From Veillonella sp. 3310 (GTDB taxonomy: Bacteria > Bacillota > Negativicutes > Veillonellales > Veillonellaceae), in assembly GCF_003999875.1 (NCBI RefSeq), contig NZ_RQVJ01000001.1, positions 62,001 through 126,000 on the forward strand: a DNA stretch of 64,000 nucleotides. Reading direction: 5' to 3'. Within the stretch, counting starts at the first letter, position 1. Each line of letters starts with the position of its first letter. Shown here piece by piece: positions 26,891 through 37,325 of this stretch. A program made the position numbers and the translations under genes. Under the pieces are notes generated by a model, which saw only the letters and a list, made by a program, of their open reading frames with translations, did not search any database and had not been told where the DNA came from.

Positions 26891-27439
26891 ATGAAAAACA
26901 TTTTAATTGTAACAGGTCATACCCATGAAGAAAGTTCTGTGGCAAACAAAGAGATTCTGGCGTTGCTTAAAGAAAGATATCCTAATGCTGAGTTTGATCG
27001 TTTGGAAATGCTTTATGGAGATTACAAGATCAATGTAGAAGCAGAACGTGAAAAACTGTTATGGGCGGATACGATTGTGATCCAGTCTCCTCTATTTTGG
27101 TACTCTTTGACATCACTTATTATGAGATGGTTTGAAGAAGTATTTGCTTATGGTTGGGCTTATGGAGCAGATACTTATGCAGTAGCCGGTAAGGATATGG
27201 TCGTTGGTCTTACAGCTGCTTGTGGAAATGATGAATATGCGTTGCATGGTGATAAAGGCATTACCATTGATGAAATATTTAAAACTTGTGAAGCCACTTG
27301 TAAGTTCTGCAAAATGAATTTTAAAGGTGGTGTCTTCACTGGTAATATGCTGTATACAGGTGAAGATGCACAGCTACAAGTGATTCATACACAAGCAAAA
27401 GAGCACTATGAACAATTAGTTCAGTATATAGAAGCTTAA
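26891..27439 (+). CDS. Flavodoxin-fold NAD(P)H oxidoreductase
   Basis: The 182-residue protein belongs to the NAD(P)H dehydrogenase (quinone)/KefF-YwrO-like flavodoxin-fold family. It opens MKNILIVTGHTHEESSVAN (FMN phosphate loop) and has QSPLFWYSLTSLIMRWFEE, the typical aromatic segment over the flavin, then GLTAACGNDEYALHGDKG. It probably reduces quinones or similar acceptors in the cytoplasm. It stands alone between the ComEC-like gene and an epimerase gene, behind GGGGAGG. Confidence 0.85.
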   Translation: MKNILIVTGHTHEESSVANKEILALLKERYPNAEFDRLEMLYGDYKINVEAEREKLLWADTIVIQSPLFWYSLTSLIMRWFEEVFAYGWAYGADTYAVAGKDMVVGLTAACGNDEYALHGDKGITIDEIFKTCEATCKFCKMNFKGGVFTGNMLYTGEDAQLQVIHTQAKEHYEQLVQYIEA

Positions 27440-27461
27440 GGAAGGTATAGGTTACATACTA

Positions 27462-27489
27462 TTGCACTAGATTAAATACGGTGTATAAT
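27462..27489 (+). promoter_or_regulatory. Probable promoter of the epimerase gene at 27530
   Basis: TTGCAC (27462-27467), a 16-base spacer and TATAAT (27484-27489) lie 40 bases before the gene. Confidence 0.55.
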
Positions 27490-27529
27490 TTACATTATTA
27501 AGACAGTCATTGATACAGGAATGAGGAAT

Positions 27530-28447
27530 ATGAATATAATTGTAACAGGCGGTGCCGGTTTCATTGGATCACATCTAGTAGATCGATTGATTCAAGAGGG
27601 ACATCGTGTACTTGTCATTGACAATTTAAGCAGTGGATTGCGGACATTTGTGAATGAACAAGCTGAATTTTTAGAACTAGATATACGAGATACAAAGATA
27701 CATGATGTGTTTACAAAATTTCAACCAGACTATGTATTTCATGAGGCAGCGCAAACAGTAGTAGCAGAATCCATGGTACATCCAACAGAAGATTGTGATA
27801 TCAATCTAATGGGACTGTTGAATTTATTACAAGCCTCTGTTAAAGTGGGTGTAAAAAAATTCCTTATGCCCTCCTCTGCTGCGGTATATGGTGATTTAGA
27901 GGTATTACCTTTGACAGAAGAATTGGCAGGAGTCCCTCGTTCTTGCTATGGATTGACAAAATTAACTACGGAAGGGTATTTGCGGATTTACCAAGAATCC
28001 TTTGGATTACCATATATTTGCTATCGCTATTCTAATGTATATGGACCACGTCAAGGCAATGGCGGTGAAGGTGGTGTTGTTAGCATTTTCTGCGAACATG
28101 TGGCAAATGGTGAATCCATCAAAATTTTTGGCGATGGTGAGCAAACACGTGACTTTGTCTATGTAGATGACGTAGTGGAAGCCAATATATTGGGATTAGA
28201 CAATGATGTAACAGGGGTTATCAATGTGAGTACAGAAACTGGGATTTCTGTAAATGATTTAATCAATACATTAGAAGATATTGCTGGCACTACTGTAGAA
28301 CGTCATTATGAAGAACCGCGCATTGGTGATATTAAACATTCTTTATTGAGCACTGCGAAAGCAAAACAATGTTTAGGGTATATGCCGAAATGGACATTAC
28401 AAAAAGGACTGGAAAATACCTATCACTATGTGAAAGATAATAGATAA
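27530..28447 (+). CDS. NAD-dependent sugar-nucleotide epimerase/dehydratase
   Basis: The 305-residue protein is an extended short-chain dehydrogenase of the UDP-glucose 4-epimerase type: GGAGFIGSHLVD (NAD loop) at the N-terminus, PSSAAVYG and SCYGLTKL (the catalytic S-Y-x3-K set) near 120-150, and RYSNVYGPRQG. It is shorter and divergent from the galE at 32262, so the two probably handle different sugars, possibly for LPS or capsule. ATG 27530 gives the usual MNIIVTGG start; ATG 27521 is also possible. Confidence 0.88.
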   Translation: MNIIVTGGAGFIGSHLVDRLIQEGHRVLVIDNLSSGLRTFVNEQAEFLELDIRDTKIHDVFTKFQPDYVFHEAAQTVVAESMVHPTEDCDINLMGLLNLLQASVKVGVKKFLMPSSAAVYGDLEVLPLTEELAGVPRSCYGLTKLTTEGYLRIYQESFGLPYICYRYSNVYGPRQGNGGEGGVVSIFCEHVANGESIKIFGDGEQTRDFVYVDDVVEANILGLDNDVTGVINVSTETGISVNDLINTLEDIAGTTVERHYEEPRIGDIKHSLLSTAKAKQCLGYMPKWTLQKGLENTYHYVKDNR

Positions 28448-28454
28448 CATCATA

Positions 28455-28484
28455 AGAGCTTTGCGCAGGCAAAGCTCTTTGTTA
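28455..28484 (+). terminator. Hairpin terminator after the epimerase gene
   Basis: A perfect ten-pair stem (agagctttgc / gcaaagctct) with loop gcag is followed by TTTGTT. The T run is short, so termination may be partial. Confidence 0.65.
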
Positions 28485-28497
28485 TTGAGGAGGAACT

Positions 28498-29496
28498 ATG
28501 CAAATTAATGCAGCTGTATTGGAAGTATTCGACTTTACGTCGTCTATGTCTGCCTATTCGGATCATTTGATGAATATTGAAGAACCAGAAATACAGAGCT
28601 ATCTTGAAATGCATGTGATGAAAGCATTGCAGGACCCTGGTGCACGAACCGGATATATATCTGATCAAACACCATGGGGGAGAAAAGTAAAACAATTGGA
28701 GAATAAAGAAGTGTCTTTGGTAGAGTTTGGGAAAGACTTAGGAGATACCTTGTTTACATACATGGCACAAGCGATGGACCCTTGTGTACTGGATATGATT
28801 GTCTGTGAAGCTCAAGGAGAACAAGATTATCTTTGCATCTTACTTTGCAAAGCTCATGATGGGTATACACATCAACTTTACTCAGAAGAAGATGGTTCGT
28901 TAGCAACAAAATTGGTAGAACATCGTGTAGTATTACCTACAGTAACACAAAAATTATATGCTTTTGTGAGTATTAAACTCTCTGATATGTCCATACGCCT
29001 CTTTGAACCGAAAGGCGAATATGATGGAGAGAAAATGCACTTTTTGGAAAAACGAATCTTTCAAGTTACTACCAATCCATCTTCTAAAGATACAGTGAAA
29101 AAAGTGCGTACTGTAGTGGATCGAATTTCTAAAGCTCATGAGCAAGATGGTGTGGCAGCTATGGCTAAAACAAAGGAGTTGCTAGCGAAGAATGCAGAAG
29201 TATCTGACACATTAGAAGCACGACATATTATTGAACAAGTATTTAGCACGAACCCCATTCAGCGAGAAGCAGCTATGAAAGAACTCGCGGAGGAAGATTT
29301 ACTTGAGCCATTACCAGTGAGTCGGACCTATGCTACTAAAGTGGGGAAGCAACATAAAATTAAAACGGATACGGGTATTGAACTTTCATTTCCTGTAGAG
29401 TATATGAATGATCGTGAATTTATAGAAATTTCAACGAATGAAAATGGTACCTTGCGTATTGAATTAAAAAATATTTCAAAGATTACCAATAAATAG
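28498..29496 (+). CDS. Nucleoid-associated protein (NdpA/NA37 family)
   Basis: The 332-residue protein matches the 37-kDa nucleoid-associated family as found in Firmicutes: an N-terminal INAAVLEVFD start, the DPCVLDMIVCEAQGE region, and a C-terminal ELSFPVEYMNDREFIEI block characteristic of NA37. It has no known enzymatic motif. In E. coli the homologue (YejK) binds the nucleoid. It starts after a strong GGAGGA and is followed at 8 bases by ybaK. Confidence 0.8.
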   Translation: MQINAAVLEVFDFTSSMSAYSDHLMNIEEPEIQSYLEMHVMKALQDPGARTGYISDQTPWGRKVKQLENKEVSLVEFGKDLGDTLFTYMAQAMDPCVLDMIVCEAQGEQDYLCILLCKAHDGYTHQLYSEEDGSLATKLVEHRVVLPTVTQKLYAFVSIKLSDMSIRLFEPKGEYDGEKMHFLEKRIFQVTTNPSSKDTVKKVRTVVDRISKAHEQDGVAAMAKTKELLAKNAEVSDTLEARHIIEQVFSTNPIQREAAMKELAEEDLLEPLPVSRTYATKVGKQHKIKTDTGIELSFPVEYMNDREFIEISTNENGTLRIELKNISKITNK

Positions 29497-29504
29497 GAGT
29501 TCCT

Positions 29505-29993
29505 ATGAGTAAAAAAGGACATAAAAAAACAAATGCATTACGCATTCTAGATACCCACCATATTGACTATGAAGTGTTCACCTACGAATGGTCAGAAGAA
29601 CGTGGTGCAGGTGTACATGTGGCTGAGTCTTTGCATATTCCACCAGAACAAGTATTTAAAACACTTGTAGGAAAAGGTAATGTAACAGGTCATGTAGTAT
29701 TCTGTATTCCTGTAGAAGGGGAATTAGATATGAAACAAGCGGCACGAGTGAGTGGTAATAAATCGGTAGAACTCATAGCGGTAAAAGATTTATTACCGTT
29801 AACAGGATACTTACGTGGCGGTTGCTCTCCATTGGGGATGAAAAAAGCATTTCCTACTTTTTTTGATGATAGTATTAGCTCCATTCCTATGGTTTATGTC
29901 AGTGCAGGCCTTAGAGGAATGCAAGTGAAAGTCAATCCACAATCATTAGTAGACGTGGTAGGTGGCACTGTGGCACCACTGACAATGGGGTAA
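29505..29993 (+). CDS. ybaK: Cys-tRNA(Pro)/Cys-tRNA(Cys) deacylase YbaK
   Basis: YbaK hydrolyses misacylated Cys-tRNA(Pro), protecting translation quality. The 162-residue protein has the YbaK/EbsC fold: VFKTLVGKG (catalytic lysine region), CIPVEGELDMKQAARVSGNKSVEL, and LRGGCSPLGMKK. It is close to a typical full-length homologue. It is placed between the nucleoid protein and the RNase H gene with almost no spacing. Confidence 0.93.
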   Translation: MSKKGHKKTNALRILDTHHIDYEVFTYEWSEERGAGVHVAESLHIPPEQVFKTLVGKGNVTGHVVFCIPVEGELDMKQAARVSGNKSVELIAVKDLLPLTGYLRGGCSPLGMKKAFPTFFDDSISSIPMVYVSAGLRGMQVKVNPQSLVDVVGGTVAPLTMG

Positions 29994-29995
29994 AT

Positions 29996-30700
29996 ATGGC
30001 AAAGAAATATTATGCTGTTCGAGTAGGACACAATCCAGGAATCTACGTGACTTGGTCTGACTGTGAAGTGCAAGTCAAAGGCTTTCCTGGTGCGCAGTAT
30101 AAGTCATTCCCTACAGAAGCAGAAGCAAAAGCCTATATGGGTACCGTAAGTGTAGCTAATAGTTCGATTGTCAAACAACGGGGAACAAGGAAAACATCGG
30201 GTGGTACTTCCAAAAAAATGAGCGTAGGGGAATATCTTAAGACACAGACGGATGACATAAGCCAAATAGTGGAGTCAGATCCTTGTGAAGTTCGCGCTTT
30301 TATCGACGGGAGTTTTGATAAGCGAAAAGGTGTGGTTGGCTCTGGAGGGGTTATCCTTCTTGATACAGAAGAAGTAGAGTTTTCTCTTTCCAGTACAGAT
30401 CCAAATCATGTGGCATATTGGAATGTGTCTGGGGAATTATTAGCGGCCCTTCATGTAGTGGACTATGCATTAAACCATGGATATACTTCATGTTCCCTCT
30501 ATTATGATTATATGGGCATTGAAATGTGGGCCACAGGTAGATGGAAGACAAATAATCCATTAACAACTAATTATGCGAAGCGAATGAAAGAAGCCAGCAA
30601 ACAACTTCGTATCGATTTTCATAAGGTAAAAGCTCACTCGGGTATTACTTATAACGATCGTGCAGATGCCTTGGCAAAAAAGGGTACTTTACTAAAATAA
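29996..30700 (+). CDS. rnhA: Ribonuclease H1 with N-terminal hybrid-binding domain
   Basis: RNase H1 cleaves RNA in RNA-DNA hybrids. The 234-residue protein has an N-terminal viroplasmin/hybrid-binding domain (about 1-50, YYAVRVGHNPGIYVTW..FPGAQYKSF) and a C-terminal RNase H domain from about 97. The four acidic residues are seen: D in RAFIDGSFD, E in SGELLAAL, D in LYYDYMGIEMW, D in NDRADALAKKG, so it should be active. It starts two bases after the ybaK stop. Confidence 0.92.
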   Translation: MAKKYYAVRVGHNPGIYVTWSDCEVQVKGFPGAQYKSFPTEAEAKAYMGTVSVANSSIVKQRGTRKTSGGTSKKMSVGEYLKTQTDDISQIVESDPCEVRAFIDGSFDKRKGVVGSGGVILLDTEEVEFSLSSTDPNHVAYWNVSGELLAALHVVDYALNHGYTSCSLYYDYMGIEMWATGRWKTNNPLTTNYAKRMKEASKQLRIDFHKVKAHSGITYNDRADALAKKGTLLK

Positions 30701-30798
30701 CACTGGTAGGAAATTTCTTGTAAAATTCCTTTAATCTCTCCATGATTTGATGTACAATAAAAGTACAATTACAATCATACTGTACATAGGAGGAAACT

Positions 30799-32250
30799 AT
30801 GAAACGGATTCAATTAGACTCTGGTTTTGTTTATGATTATACAAATATGATGTTGCCTGGCGGTGTGACCGAAGCAGATGTAACAAACTTAAGCACTGTT
30901 ATTTCTGATGCTTTATCAGCAGCGGAAGAAACACGTCATCATGGTGTTGTGAAAGGTCATTTATCTAAAGATGGAGACCCTGAATTGGTGTTATTCCCGC
31001 AATTACCATATGTAGTGGAAGGTCATATTAATAACCCAACAGTGATGGCTAGATTAGATGATTTAAGAAACAAGAAAGTAAGCACTGTGGTAAGCTTTGG
31101 TATTGGTGGCTCTTTCTTAGGTGGGAAAGTACTATTTGATGTACATTGTGGGGAGTTTTGGAACTCCATGAGTGATGAAGAGCGTAATTATCGCCCACGC
31201 ATGTATTTTAGTGGCAATAATGTTGACCCTGTACGTACCCAAGAATTAATCAAGCAATTACAAAGAGAATGGAAAGAACAGCAATTTTTAGAAGACCATG
31301 CTCATGTACCTAATGAGTATAAAGTGCTGTTGGTACTGATTTCTAAGTCTGGTTCTACCATTGAACCAATGACAAACTTTATGATTGTTAAAGAAGCCTT
31401 AGAAGTAGCTATGATTGATTATGAAGTATTGGTTGTGACGGATCCTAGAGAGGATGAAAAAGAAACTTTACTTCATAAATTAGCGGTTGCAGAAGGTTGG
31501 GGAGATTCTATTTTCGCAGTACCAGATGGTATCGGTGGCAGATTCTCTGTATTCTCTGAAGTAGGATTAGTTATTGGAGCCTTGTTAGGTTTTGATATTC
31601 ATGCCTATTTAGAAGGTGCTAAAGCCGCAGATATAGCAGCTCAAGAGCAAGATGTGTGGAAAAATCCAGCCTTGTTAAGTGCTGTATTAAAATATATTGG
31701 TTCTGAACAATATGGTCGTCATATTGAAGTATTTATGCCTTATGCGGATCGTTTGAAGTCCTTGTCTGAATGGTATGTACAATTGTTAGCGGAGTCATTG
31801 GGTAAGGAAAAGACCGACAAAACTGGTCATTATGGTCGTACTCCAATTGTAGCGGTAGGTACTACCGACATGCATGCACAAACACAGGAACATCAAGAAG
31901 GACGCTATGATAAAGTTGTGTCTTTTATCGATGTAGAAGATTGGCATGTCTCTTTAACAGTGCCACATATGTATGACCAATATAGTAAATTGGAAGCTCT
32001 AGCAGGTCTTGATTTAGGGTTTATCAATCGTGCTGCCTTGGCATCAAATGCAGAGTCCCTAGCCAGTGATGGACGATTTAATGGAACCTACCAAGTGCCA
32101 ACGATGAATGCTTTCCACTTGGGAGAGCTTATGTTTACGATGTGTTGGGCTATCTATTTTGAAGGTCAATTAGCCGGTGTGGATGCTTTTAACCAACCAG
32201 GCGTAGAAGTGTATAAAAAATTGTTAGGACCTAAACTTTCAAAAGCATAG
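30799..32250 (+). CDS. pgi: Glucose-6-phosphate isomerase
   Basis: Pgi interconverts glucose-6-phosphate and fructose-6-phosphate. The 483-residue protein has GIGGSFLGGK near residue 110, ISKSGSTIEPM (sugar-phosphate loop) and the GVDAFNQPGVEVYKK signature at the C-terminus. If this is Veillonella, which grows on lactate rather than sugars, it would act mainly in gluconeogenesis, feeding the epimerases around it. It starts behind AGGAGG, with TACAAT at 30753-30758 as a possible -10 box. Confidence 0.97.
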   Translation: MKRIQLDSGFVYDYTNMMLPGGVTEADVTNLSTVISDALSAAEETRHHGVVKGHLSKDGDPELVLFPQLPYVVEGHINNPTVMARLDDLRNKKVSTVVSFGIGGSFLGGKVLFDVHCGEFWNSMSDEERNYRPRMYFSGNNVDPVRTQELIKQLQREWKEQQFLEDHAHVPNEYKVLLVLISKSGSTIEPMTNFMIVKEALEVAMIDYEVLVVTDPREDEKETLLHKLAVAEGWGDSIFAVPDGIGGRFSVFSEVGLVIGALLGFDIHAYLEGAKAADIAAQEQDVWKNPALLSAVLKYIGSEQYGRHIEVFMPYADRLKSLSEWYVQLLAESLGKEKTDKTGHYGRTPIVAVGTTDMHAQTQEHQEGRYDKVVSFIDVEDWHVSLTVPHMYDQYSKLEALAGLDLGFINRAALASNAESLASDGRFNGTYQVPTMNAFHLGELMFTMCWAIYFEGQLAGVDAFNQPGVEVYKKLLGPKLSKA

Positions 32251-32261
32251 GAGAAGTAAGA

Positions 32262-33242
32262 ATGAATATTTTAGTGACAGGTGGCGCAGGATATATTGGT
32301 AGCCATACAGTACGTGCTCTATTGGGAGCAGGTCATACAGTGGTGATTGTGGATAACTTATCCAGAGGTCATAAGGAGTCTATTCCGGCAGGGGTACCAT
32401 TCTATGAAATGGATATTACAGACCCTGCATTAGGTGAGGTTCTTGAAACACATCACATTGATGGTATTATGCACTTTGCAGCACACTCTCAAGTGGGCGA
32501 ATCCATGGTAAATCCATCAATCTATTATGAAAATAACGTAGTAGGTTCCTACCGTTTGGTAGAAACAGCTCGTAAACATGGAGTGAATCGTTTGGTATTC
32601 TCTTCTACGGCAGCTGTATATGGTGAACCAGAAGTCGTGCCTATTACAGAAGATGCAAAATGGAATCCAACGAATGTGTATGGTCGTACCAAATTGATGA
32701 TTGAAGATATGCTTCGTGATTATAGTAATATCTATGGATTTCAATTTGTAGCACTGCGTTATTTCAATGCAGCCGGTGCTGATCCATCTGGTGAAATTGG
32801 TGAAGATCATACACCAGAAACACATCTAATTCCGCTTATCATCGATGCAGCCCTAGGTAAGCGTGAATCCATCACTGTATTTGGTACAGATTATGATACA
32901 GCAGATGGTACATGCGTACGTGACTATGTACATGTAAATGATTTGGCATCAGCTCATATTTTAGCTATGGAATATCTTTACAATGGTGGAGAATCAGACG
33001 TATTTAACTTAGGTTCAGGTAATGGTTTCAGTGTAAATGAAATTGTAGCGGCTACTAAAGAAGTGACAGGTGTAGATTTCCGTGTTGATTATGGTGAACG
33101 TCGTGCTGGTGATCCAGGCACGCTGATTGCATCTTCTGAAAAAATCCATGCAAAATTAGGTTGGAAACCTGTTCATAGCACAGTACAAGAAGTGATTCGG
33201 GATGCTTGGAATTGGCATCAATTACATCCTAAAGGATATTAA
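32262..33242 (+). CDS. galE: UDP-glucose 4-epimerase
   Basis: GalE interconverts UDP-glucose and UDP-galactose, with tightly bound NAD. The 326-residue protein has GGAGYIGSHTVRAL at the N-terminus, the catalytic set SSTAAVYG and NVYGRTKLMIE (Y-x3-K), RYFNAAGADPSGEIGEDH and TCVRDYVHVNDLA, all standard for GalE. It is eleven bases after pgi, so both are likely one transcript, supplying sugar precursors for LPS. Confidence 0.96.
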   Translation: MNILVTGGAGYIGSHTVRALLGAGHTVVIVDNLSRGHKESIPAGVPFYEMDITDPALGEVLETHHIDGIMHFAAHSQVGESMVNPSIYYENNVVGSYRLVETARKHGVNRLVFSSTAAVYGEPEVVPITEDAKWNPTNVYGRTKLMIEDMLRDYSNIYGFQFVALRYFNAAGADPSGEIGEDHTPETHLIPLIIDAALGKRESITVFGTDYDTADGTCVRDYVHVNDLASAHILAMEYLYNGGESDVFNLGSGNGFSVNEIVAATKEVTGVDFRVDYGERRAGDPGTLIASSEKIHAKLGWKPVHSTVQEVIRDAWNWHQLHPKGY

Positions 33243-33261
33243 TCGTATATAGGAGGGCATG

Positions 33262-33999
33262 ATGAAAGTTTCATCTACGCAAGACCTCTACAATTACATA
33301 ATGAAGTATATACGTACACACGGTCGTCTCGTTTTCGGGGCGACCGTTTTATTGTGCCTCATTTGTTATCTAGGTTGGAGAGAGTCTGCTTGGTCAGAAG
33401 TAGAACATTTAGAAAGTCCTATGCAGGTCCATCGTGAAAAGGATGTAATAGGACAAAATAAAAATGTAAAAGCTAATAAGGGGGTAGAAGATACCAAAAT
33501 TAAATTAGTAAATGGTGATAAAAAATATAAAGGGCGTCAACAAGAAAAAAATTCTCCTCTAGAGGAAGAGTCAGCTAAGGGGAAACTTGTTTTTCCTATA
33601 CGGAATGTAGTACGGCCTTATTCATTATTAGATACATTTGCACAGGAGTTAACAGGTGCTAGTCCAAAAGCTGTAGTAGGTGCAGATACTAATAACATGG
33701 GCAACATGAAAAGGAAAGGAAACGGTAATAAAAACAGTATGGAAGGATATTCCGCCCATACCTATGGCGATAATACAGATAGAAACATGTATGAGAGACA
33801 TGCAGTAAAGCCTGTAAAAGCGGTGCAAGTACAATTGTTGGGGATTATACAAGGAGAGGTACCTGTAGCTGTGTTAGATATTAATGGAAGTACTCATACT
33901 GTGTATGAAGGAGATGTAGTTGATGGTGTGCAGGTGTATATGATTCATGATACAAAGGTACAGATTCAAGTGAATGGTTCTGTGCAGTGGATAGAGTAA
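33262..33999 (+). CDS. PilP/GspC-like inner-membrane pilus or secretion protein
   Basis: The 245-residue protein has one N-terminal membrane segment (LVFGATVLLCLICYLGW, about residues 24-40), a charged low-complexity linker rich in Lys/Asn/Gly, and a C-terminal domain (about 185-245) with VQLLGIIQGEVPVAVLDING and EGDVVDGVQVYMI. That pattern resembles the HR domain of GspC and PilP, which links the inner membrane to a secretin. The next gene is a secretin, supporting the call. ATG 33262 (five bases after GGAGG) is preferred to ATG 33259. A terminator-like hairpin lies within its first 90 bases. Confidence 0.65.
   Translation: MKVSSTQDLYNYIMKYIRTHGRLVFGATVLLCLICYLGWRESAWSEVEHLESPMQVHREKDVIGQNKNVKANKGVEDTKIKLVNGDKKYKGRQQEKNSPLEEESAKGKLVFPIRNVVRPYSLLDTFAQELTGASPKAVVGADTNNMGNMKRKGNGNKNSMEGYSAHTYGDNTDRNMYERHAVKPVKAVQVQLLGIIQGEVPVAVLDINGSTHTVYEGDVVDGVQVYMIHDTKVQIQVNGSVQWIE
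33320..33350 (+). terminator. Terminator-like hairpin inside the PilP-like gene start
   Basis: acggtcgtctc (33320-33330) pairs fully with ggggcgaccgt (33337-33347), two G-U pairs, around loop gttttc, and is followed by TTTTATT. It lies 78 bases downstream of the galE stop but inside the next reading frame. It could be the galE terminator or an attenuator of the secretin genes. Confidence 0.5.
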
Positions 34000-34058
34000 A
34001 TGAGGGGTGAAAATACTAAGTAGAATACAAGGTAGAAATATAAAGAAAGGAGATACTT

Positions 34059-35294
34059 ATGCTGATTAGAACATTAAAATATCTTAGAAGGAAGGTAGAA
34101 ATTTCTATCTATCAACCTATGTATCGATGGGGGATAGCATATACATTAATAATGGTACTCTTAGGAATCATTCCAGTAGAGGCAGTACATATTATGGCCA
34201 AAGATATGCCGTTACGAACATTGGTGCAAACCATAGCTAGAACGGAAAAACTTTCAGTGGTTGGATTAGATACATTAGAGGGGAAGGTTACCTTAGAAGT
34301 ACGAGAAAATTCTGGGAAAGAGGCCATTAACAAATTGGGCTCACAGTTAGGTTTTTTAGTCTATGAAGAAGGTGGAACATTTATTGTAGAAGGACGTCAT
34401 GAAGAAAAAGAACGACGACATGTGCGGAGAATCGTAGCAGAGACGGCCACTCCTGAAGAATTGAATAATCTTATTCAGACCGTAGTTCCCAAGGAACATA
34501 TACAAGTGATACGAAGTACCAACGAAGTCATCTATTACGGAACCGTTCATGAAATTTTAGAAGTTGAAAAAGTACTTGGATCTTGGCATACCACCCCGAA
34601 ACAGGTTCAGTTAGATGTGGCAGTATTGGCTATGGAAAAAGGCTATGCTAAAGAACTTGGAATACAATGGTCATTTCCGGGGTTACAAAGTTCAGGACTT
34701 TCTATGCATGGAAAATCTGAGTCTGGTATAGAAGGAAATGTGCATATCGGCCATGTTCCCAAAGGGACATCGTACTCTTTTTTAGCCCATCCGGAATTGT
34801 CTGCTAAAGAAGGAAGTAGCCATATGGCATTGATTGCAAGGCCTAGTATTGTGGCTGTTAATGGAGAGGAAGCGGCTATTTTAATTGGTGAACGTGTGCC
34901 GGTTACAGTAGAATCCATTCAAAATGGTGTGACGAGAACCAGTATTCGCTATGAAGAGGCAGGTATACGACTACGATGCAAACCCTATGTGTTACAGGGA
35001 AATCACATTGATACCATTGTAGAAGCGGAAGTGAGCAACCCTACGTTAGTACCTGAAATGAAAGCCTATCGTATTACCACGCGACAAGCAAAGACGAGAG
35101 TACGCATACCTAATGGAGAAACATTGGTTATTGGTGGATTGATGGATCGACGTACCATGCGCCAATGGCAAAAGGTGCCGATTTTGGGAGATATTCCTCT
35201 TATTGGGAAACTATTTCAACATAGTCGTAAAACAAAAGATGAAGTAGAATTATATATTTTAGTTACTGCCAGGGTAATTCCGGAAATTCCCTAA
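34059..35294 (+). CDS. Short secretin (PilQ/GspD family)
   Basis: The 411-residue protein has a signal peptide (hydrophobic stretch about 26-42, ending near VEAVHIMA), an STN/N0-like domain (DMPLRTLVQTIARTEKLSVV, about 48-105), a short N1-type domain, and a secretin barrel from about 185 (VQLDVAVLAMEKGYAKELG) with the C-terminal signature VRIPNGETLVIGGLMD and PILGDIPLIGKLF. It should form an outer-membrane ring. It is shorter than typical PilQ or GspD because it lacks extra N domains. It pairs with the PilP-like gene; no ATPase, pilin or pilM/N/O is in the window. Confidence 0.88.
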   Translation: MLIRTLKYLRRKVEISIYQPMYRWGIAYTLIMVLLGIIPVEAVHIMAKDMPLRTLVQTIARTEKLSVVGLDTLEGKVTLEVRENSGKEAINKLGSQLGFLVYEEGGTFIVEGRHEEKERRHVRRIVAETATPEELNNLIQTVVPKEHIQVIRSTNEVIYYGTVHEILEVEKVLGSWHTTPKQVQLDVAVLAMEKGYAKELGIQWSFPGLQSSGLSMHGKSESGIEGNVHIGHVPKGTSYSFLAHPELSAKEGSSHMALIARPSIVAVNGEEAAILIGERVPVTVESIQNGVTRTSIRYEEAGIRLRCKPYVLQGNHIDTIVEAEVSNPTLVPEMKAYRITTRQAKTRVRIPNGETLVIGGLMDRRTMRQWQKVPILGDIPLIGKLFQHSRKTKDEVELYILVTARVIPEIP

Positions 35295-35300
35295 TTTGCC

Positions 35301-35329
35301 TTGCAAAAGGTGGGGATTATTACTATAAT
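35301..35329 (+). promoter_or_regulatory. Promoter of glyA
   Basis: TTGCAA (35301-35306), a 17-base spacer and a perfect TATAAT (35324-35329) stand 40 bases before the glyA start. This is one of the best sigma-A promoters in the window. Confidence 0.8.
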
Positions 35330-35368
35330 AAAGGATAGATTGAAATGTTTCTTTCACAGGAGGTTACC

Positions 35369-37254
<1,886 letters not shown>

Positions 37255-37270
37255 ACGGTGTTGCCCGAAG

Positions 37271-37309
37271 AGTAGTGCGCGTTTCTTTTCAGTGACGCGC
37301 ATTATTTTT
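37271..37309 (+). terminator. Terminator after upp
   Basis: A stem (tgcgcgt 37276-37282 / acgcgca 37295-37301, extendable by wobble pairs) is followed by a T-rich tail ATTATTTTTA. Confidence 0.75.
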
Positions 37310-37325
37310 ATAAGAAAGGGTATCT

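Noticed and set aside
30708-30733. Terminator between the RNase H gene and pgi
   Set aside because: The possible stem (aggaaattt / aaaattcct) has a mismatch, is A/T-rich and lacks a proper T run.
27530-33242. The two epimerase genes as a recent duplication
   Set aside because: They share the fold and catalytic set but differ along their length; they look like distant paralogues with different substrates.
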